A stretch of 64,000 bases of DNA, taken from positions 1,612,001 through 1,676,000 of the forward strand of contig PUFA01000081.1 in assembly GCA_003508835.1 (NCBI GenBank). The letters run 5' to 3'. The position numbers were made by a program, and so were the translations under genes. Origin of the DNA: Eonycteris spelaea (lineage: Eukaryota > Chordata > Mammalia > Chiroptera > Pteropodidae). The notes under the pieces were generated by a model. That model worked only from the letters and a program-made list of their open reading frames with translations, did no database searches and had not been told where the DNA came from. Within the stretch, counting starts at the first letter, position 1. Each line of letters starts with the position of its first letter. Positions 59,045-64,000 of the stretch are shown one piece after another.

Positions 59045-59198
59045 ACATATTTTAATACGCATATGAATCTCATAAGGGGTTTTGTTAAAATGGGGATTCT
59101 GATTCAGATCTGGGGTGGGAATGGAGATGCTGCATCTCTAACAAGTCCCAGGTGATGCTGATGCTATTTATCCATGGACTACAATCTGAGTTCTAAAG
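59045..59198 (+). mobile_element. MER20 hAT-Charlie element
   Basis: 'ggttttgttaaaatggggat', 'ctgattcagatctggggtgg', 'gcatctctaacaagtcccag' and 'gtgatgctgatgctatttat' are the MER20 body in sense order. Confidence 0.85.
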
Positions 59199-59199
59199 G

Positions 59200-59670
59200 A
59201 AAGAGACTGAGTTTCATCTCTATATTCTATGCATGTGGCAGCAGGATAGCAGAGTAGGAGGGGCTTACTGAGGAAATAAAGAAGACATTCCTGCCTAGGT
59301 AGGTCAAGAATGTTTTTAGTGGTGCTGCCATTTGTCCAGCATTTTTTTAACAGTCAACATTAATACACAAAGTACCCTGATTTGAGAAGATAAAATTTAT
59401 GCACCAAGGATTCACTCTAACTTCAAAGTGATTTTCTACCATATCCAGTAGATTCCAAAGATGACACCAACTTCAGCATCCCAGGGAACTCACAAGTTAA
59501 AAACATCAGGTAAGAAAATAGGATATTTGGTGGGGGGGATAAACTAAGTCAATATTCTCTGTAATTTATGGCTGTAACATGCCAACTCCCTTTCCTTCAC
59601 TGTAGACTGGATTATGAAATAACAATACTACATCTGTCTTAAACCCTCTGCTACATCTCTCCCTCAGAGG
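59200..59670. other. Unique intronic sequence
   Basis: Nothing recognised. Confidence 0.4.
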
Positions 59671-59674
59671 CTAA

Positions 59675-59950
59675 TAATAATAACAATAATAACCACAGCA
59701 GCTGCAGCCAGACGAGCTTAGCTGAGCACTCACCCTTATGTGAAGTCTCATGTATTGTTGCAAGTACGTCACTTAGTAAAAAGTAAGTAGTTTAATCCCA
59801 CAATAACCTGCAAAGTAGCTTCTATTATCCTCTGTTTTACCAAAGAACCACCTGGGGCTACGAAGAATGCCATGGTTTGCCCAATGTCTCAGAGCTGGTT
59901 CACAGCAGGGCAGAATTCGAACCCAGGCTATCTGACTCCTAAGCATGTAT
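59675..59950 (-). repeat. MIR element (antisense)
   Basis: An AAT-rich start is followed by 'gagcactcacccttatgtga', 'taatcccacaataacctgca', 'tctcagagctggttcacagc' and 'cagaattcgaacccaggcta', the reversed MIR. Confidence 0.75.
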
Positions 59951-59954
59951 GCTG

Positions 59955-60755
59955 AAGAGAAACATTGCCAAGGTCATTTCAAGGTAGAATGAATGAAAAG
60001 GTGACAGCAGAGATGAATTCTGAGAGCTGGATGACAAACTCTACAGAGAAAGCAGGAGAAGTATTCCATGGGGTGTGCACGAAGGTCCCCCTGACTGCAA
60101 AAGATGCTGAATTCAGCCCAGACACAAGCCCGGCTCTGCCCATGCTGGCTTGATCGTGGAGCATCCACTAATCTCCATTTTACTCATTTGTCCCTTACTT
60201 TGCATGGAACACATTCCTCTCCTTTTTCCCCACAATACAATTTGTCTCTCTCTTACTTGGCTTTTTAGTTAAAAACAAGAGAGATGAAGCTTGAAACCTA
60301 ATTAAGGAAATGGCCCGTGTACAAAGAAAACAGCCAGGGATCATTATTCAAACAGCAGCCTCTCTTTTTATTTTTGAGGGAAAGCTAATGACTGCTCTGC
60401 AGCCCAGTGGCCTCTATATCATATCGAGTACACATCCCGTTATTAGAGGATAATGCCAGCAATTGGAAAACATGCTGAATAAAAGCATGCATGGATCCAT
60501 GTTCTCACTTAAATGCTGTTCTAATGATTTAAAATAAAGACAAATGTTATCCTGGGAAATGCAGAGTTCCCTGTGGCCAAACTCATCCATCTTATGTTAT
60601 TATGATTCCCTCTCCAGCAGACCTGGGTCTGTGCGATGGGGGCTGAGGGAGAGAAAAGAGAAAACAACAAGACCAACTGCACCTTCCTGTGAAACCGCTG
60701 TGCTGGGGCAGCTGGAAAAGGGGAGGAAAAGAGAGCAAGCGAAAGAAACCCTCTG
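59955..60755. other. Unique intronic sequence, possibly constrained in part
   Basis: No repeat recognised; 60290-60540 has features of a conserved non-coding element (unique, AT-rich, several TAATTA-like and CpG words). Confidence 0.4.
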
Positions 60756-60759
60756 GAAA

Positions 60760-61275
60760 AGGTCTAGTTGTATCTCACCCATGGATTTTGCTGAAATCTG
60801 TTCACTTCTAACCACTCGCATCACCAAGTCCAATTCACACCCCTCTCTCTACCTCAATGCCTCAGGCACCTCCCATCCTGGCTCTAACCAGTTCTCCTTC
60901 CATGCAGCTCCTGCAGGGTGCATCCTAGAAATCATGCCCCCTAGAGGAAGAGCGAAGGCAGAAGCAGCCCACAGGATCTCCTGATCCTTCACTTGAAACC
61001 CGTCAATCCCTCCCTCATCTATCATCACCCATTTCACACTTGCACTCCAGCCACACTGAACTCCTTCCCTTCTGTCGAACCCAGTAATTGCGTGAACCTG
61101 GGGAGGGAGGTCCCACAGAGGTCATCACACATGGACTGCTCTCCATGCTCCACACTCCCCCATCACCTACCTGTCTCTTACAAGGTAGGTCTACTCTGGG
61201 CACCACTTCCTTCACAAAGGCCTTCTTGTACCCCAAACCAGATGAAGCCCCCAGTGTGACCTTAGAACCCTGAGA
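60760..61275 (+). repeat. L2 element, 3' portion
   Basis: 'atcaccaagtccaattcaca', 'gatccttcacttgaaacccg', 'ttgcactccagccacactga', and 'cttcacaaaggccttcttgt' are L2 words in order. The 146-codon frame at 60544-60984 runs into it and is not a gene. Confidence 0.6.
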
Positions 61276-61314
61276 ACCCCAATTATTCTGGGCATAACCC
61301 ATTGCCACCCTTCC

Positions 61315-62170
61315 AGGGTTTGGGGCCATTATAAATAAATCTGCTATGACCATTCAGGTACAGGTATTTGTGTAAACATAAGTCTTCATTTCTCTTAAGT
61401 AAATGCCTGAGTGGAATGTGTAGGTCATACAGTAGGTATATGCTTAACTAATAAAAAATAATTGAATTGTTTTCCAAAGTGACTGTACCATTTCACAGTC
61501 CCACCAGCAATGTATTATAGTTCCATTTGCCCTGAATCCTCACCAAAATTTGGTACTGTCAGGTTTTGTTTTGTTTTTTGAGGGTGGGAAAGAATATTAC
61601 CCATTCTCATAGGTGTGTAGTAAGACCTCACCATTTTACTGACTTGCATTTCTCTAATGACTAATAATGTAAAGTATCTTTATATGCTTATTTGCCATCC
61701 ATCCATCTTCTTTGGTGAAACATCTGTTCAAATCCTGCCCAATTTTATTGGGTTGTTTGTTTTTTCATTCCTGATTTTGAGAGTTCTTCATATATTCTAT
61801 ATACAAATCTTCTGTCATACACATACATTGCAAAATTTTCTCCTGGTCTGTGGTTTGCTTTCTAACTTTCTTAACAGTGTCTTTCACATAGAAAAAGTTT
61901 TAAATTTTGATGAATTACAATTCTTTTTTTTAATGAATCATGTTTTGGGTGTCATGTCTAAGGTCTCTGTGCCTAATCGACAGTCATAAAGATTTTTTTT
62001 GTACGTTTTCTTTGGGAAGTTTTATAGTTTTACAATTTACATTGAGGTCTATGATCCATTTTTATTTAATTTTTCTAAGAGATGTGAAGGTCAAGTTTCA
62101 TTTATTTTATATATGGATATCCAATTGTTCCAAGCCTAATTTGTTACAAACTAATATTGTTTTGGAGGGG
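61315..62170 (-). repeat. L1M fragment (antisense), first of two
   Basis: Antisense L1 words run in order: 'gtgactgtaccatttcacag', 'tcccaccagcaatgtattat', 'cttatttgccatccatccat', 'ttctcctggtctgtggtttg' and 'ttttgggtgtcatgtctaag'. It breaks off at a G9 run near 62165. Confidence 0.88.
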
Positions 62171-62334
62171 GGGGGTTAAAAATTTAATATTAACCCATTA
62201 ATAATATCAGCAGCTCATTTTTTGTTAGAAAATAACAAAATTACTATAATTGCCAACAAAGTAAACACATTGAGAATTTGAACAAAAATTTGTTTGGAAA
62301 ACTCAAGGTACCTCTCATACTCATCTTGTTTAAG

Positions 62335-63700
62335 ACAGGACTTTGTAAGTTATTTTGTGTCTGTACAGTAAAATACGCAAATAAAATTTTATCATTTTAG
62401 CCATTTTAAGTACACCATTTAGTGGCATTAAGTACATTCACAATGTTGTGCGACCATCACCACTACCTAGAATTTCTTTCATCTCAAACTGAAACTCTGT
62501 ATCCATTAAACACTAAAGCCCCATTCCCATCTCCCCCTGCCCCTGAGATCTTCTATTCCACTTTCTGTTTCTATGAACTCGCTTATTCTGGGTACTGTCT
62601 ATAAGTGGAATCATGAAATATTTTTCCTTCTGTGTCTGGCTTATTTTACTTAACATATGTTTTCAAGGTTCATTCATGTTGTAGCATTATCAGAATTGTG
62701 TTCCTTTTTAAGGCTGAATAACATTCCAGTGTATGTATTTATACATTTTGTTTATTTGTTCACCTGTTGATGAACAGCTGTGTTGCTTCCACCTTTTGGT
62801 TACTGTGAATATTGCTTCTATGAACACTGGTGTACAAGTATCTGAGGCCCTTCTTTCAGTTCTTTTGGGTATAAACCTAGGAATGGAATCGCTAGATCAT
62901 ATGGTAATGCTATTGTTTAACTTTTTGTAGAACTGCCAAACTGTTTCCCATAGCAACTGCATCATTTTACATTCCCGCCAACAATGTATGAGGGTCCTGA
63001 CTTCTCCACATCCTTGCCAATGCTTATTAACTGGCATTCCAGTTACAGTGATCCTACTGGGTGTGAAGTGGTATCGGTGGTTTTATTTATGTTCCCTGAT
63101 GACTAATGATTTCAAGCATATTTTCATGTAATACTTTCATGTGTTCACTGGCCATTTGTATATCTTCTTTGGAGAAATATCTATTCAGATCCTTTGTCTT
63201 TTTTTAATTGGGTTATTTGTCTTCACATTATTCAGTTGTAAGAGTCTTTTATATATACTAGATACCTGTCTCTTGTAAGATACATGATTTTCAAGTATTT
63301 TCTCCCATTCTACAGGTTGTCTTTTCACTTCCTAAATGCTATCCTTTGAAGCACAAAAGGTTTTAATGTTGGTCAATTCCAATTTATGTATTTTTTATTT
63401 TATTGCTCATGCTCTTGGTGTTATATTTAAGAATCTAGTGCCAATATTTAGCCCCCCCACACCAAAAAAAAAAGATTTAGCCATATGTTTTCTTCTAAAC
63501 GTTTTATACTTTTAGCCCTTACCTTTAGATCTTTAATTATGAGTTAGTGTTTGTATTTGGTATGAGGTAAAAAGTCCAACACCATTCCTGTACATATGGC
63601 TATCCAGTTGTCCCAGCACTGTTTGCTGAAAAAGACTATTCTTTCCCCAATGAATAGTTTAGCACCTTTATTGAAAGTCAATTGACCATATCATATATGT
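62335..63700 (-). repeat. L1M fragment (antisense), second of two
   Basis: Begins in the 3' UTR ('gcgaccatcaccactaccta', 'cattcatgttgtagcattat', 'gctgaataacattccagtgt') and continues into ORF2 ('ttttacattcccgccaacaa', 'ggctatccagttgtcccagc'). It repeats the same L1 region as the neighbouring fragment, so the two are separate insertions. Confidence 0.9.
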
Positions 63701-63774
63701 GAGGGTTTTTTTTTTTTCTGGCCTTTCTATTAAACTAATGCTTTTTAATTTTTTTTTTTTGGTCAAAAATCACT

Positions 63775-63910
63775 CTATTAATTACCTGTTCATCTCTCTT
63801 TCCTGGATTGCTATGTTCCACAGTTTCTAACACAGTGTCCAGCATGTAACATAAATTCATTCAATAGTTGAGTAAATGAATGGATGGATGAATGAATGAA
63901 TGAATGATGA
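63775..63910 (+). repeat. L2 3' end with (TGAA)n tail
   Basis: 'acacagtgtccagcatgtaa' and 'cataaattcattcaatagtt' followed by TGAA/TGGA tetranucleotides is the L2 terminus and its characteristic tail. Confidence 0.75.
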
Positions 63911-64000
63911 TGAATGACTGTAAATGCTTCTTCCCTAGACATTTTTATAAATCTGTCCAGCATACCCACTCCCTGGGTAACTATCTCCATCAAACATCCC

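Noticed and set aside
60544..60984. 146-codon plus-strand frame
   Set aside because: Its second half is L2 sequence and no domain is recognisable; the frame shows no coding pattern.

Overview
This is nuclear DNA of a placental mammal. The evidence is one classical spliced exon in a large body of non-coding sequence, dense ancient mammalian repeats (MIR, L2, L1M) and eutherian hAT fossils (MER1, MER5A and MER20 types), CpG depletion and many microsatellites. I found no Alu and no other young lineage-specific SINE, so an anthropoid primate looks less likely than another eutherian. The species cannot be fixed from the sequence alone.

The only protein-coding feature I can support is a 117-bp exon on the minus strand at 37666-37782. 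It encodes 39 residues that I recognise as part of the N-terminal ectodomain of the voltage-gated calcium channel auxiliary subunit alpha2delta-3 (CACNA2D3). Its acceptor and donor splice sites are strong. The gene runs right to left here, so 37783-64000 is intron upstream of the exon and 1-37665 is intron downstream of it. Almost every other open frame is a chance ORF, a repeat-derived ORF or microsatellite translation.

Layout: 1-3.8 kb holds MIR, an antisense L1M 3' end and L2. From 3.8 to 10.7 kb is mostly unique sequence with MIR and L2 pieces. From 10.75 to 11.55 kb an L1M tail is split by a MaLR-type solo LTR. From 13 to 17.8 kb there is L2, MIR, an L1M tail split by a MER1 element, and a (GCT)11 tract. 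From 18.8 to 19.3 kb there is a 255-bp composite microsatellite and a near-perfect palindrome. From 19.3 to 29.7 kb there are MIR, L2, L1M and MER20 pieces. From 29.8 to 34.7 kb is largely unique sequence with candidate conserved stretches. After the exon there is a MER58-like element and a nested pair of hAT transposons (38.3-39.5 kb), then compound microsatellites, L1/MIR/L2 pieces, a MIR split by a 450-bp insertion (48.4-49.0 kb), a MER1 copy with a perfect target-site duplication (50.5 kb), a retroposed 5S rRNA pseudogene (51.5 kb), more MIR and L2, and two antisense L1M fragments in series (61.3-63.7 kb).

No CRISPR array, operon, prophage or other new molecular system is present. The most useful observations are the exon island, the dated nested insertions, the 5S retrocopy, the palindrome, and several repeat-free stretches that may be intronic regulatory DNA. 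Repeat identities come from remembered consensus sequences without a database run, so repeat edges are approximate unless a target-site duplication fixes them.
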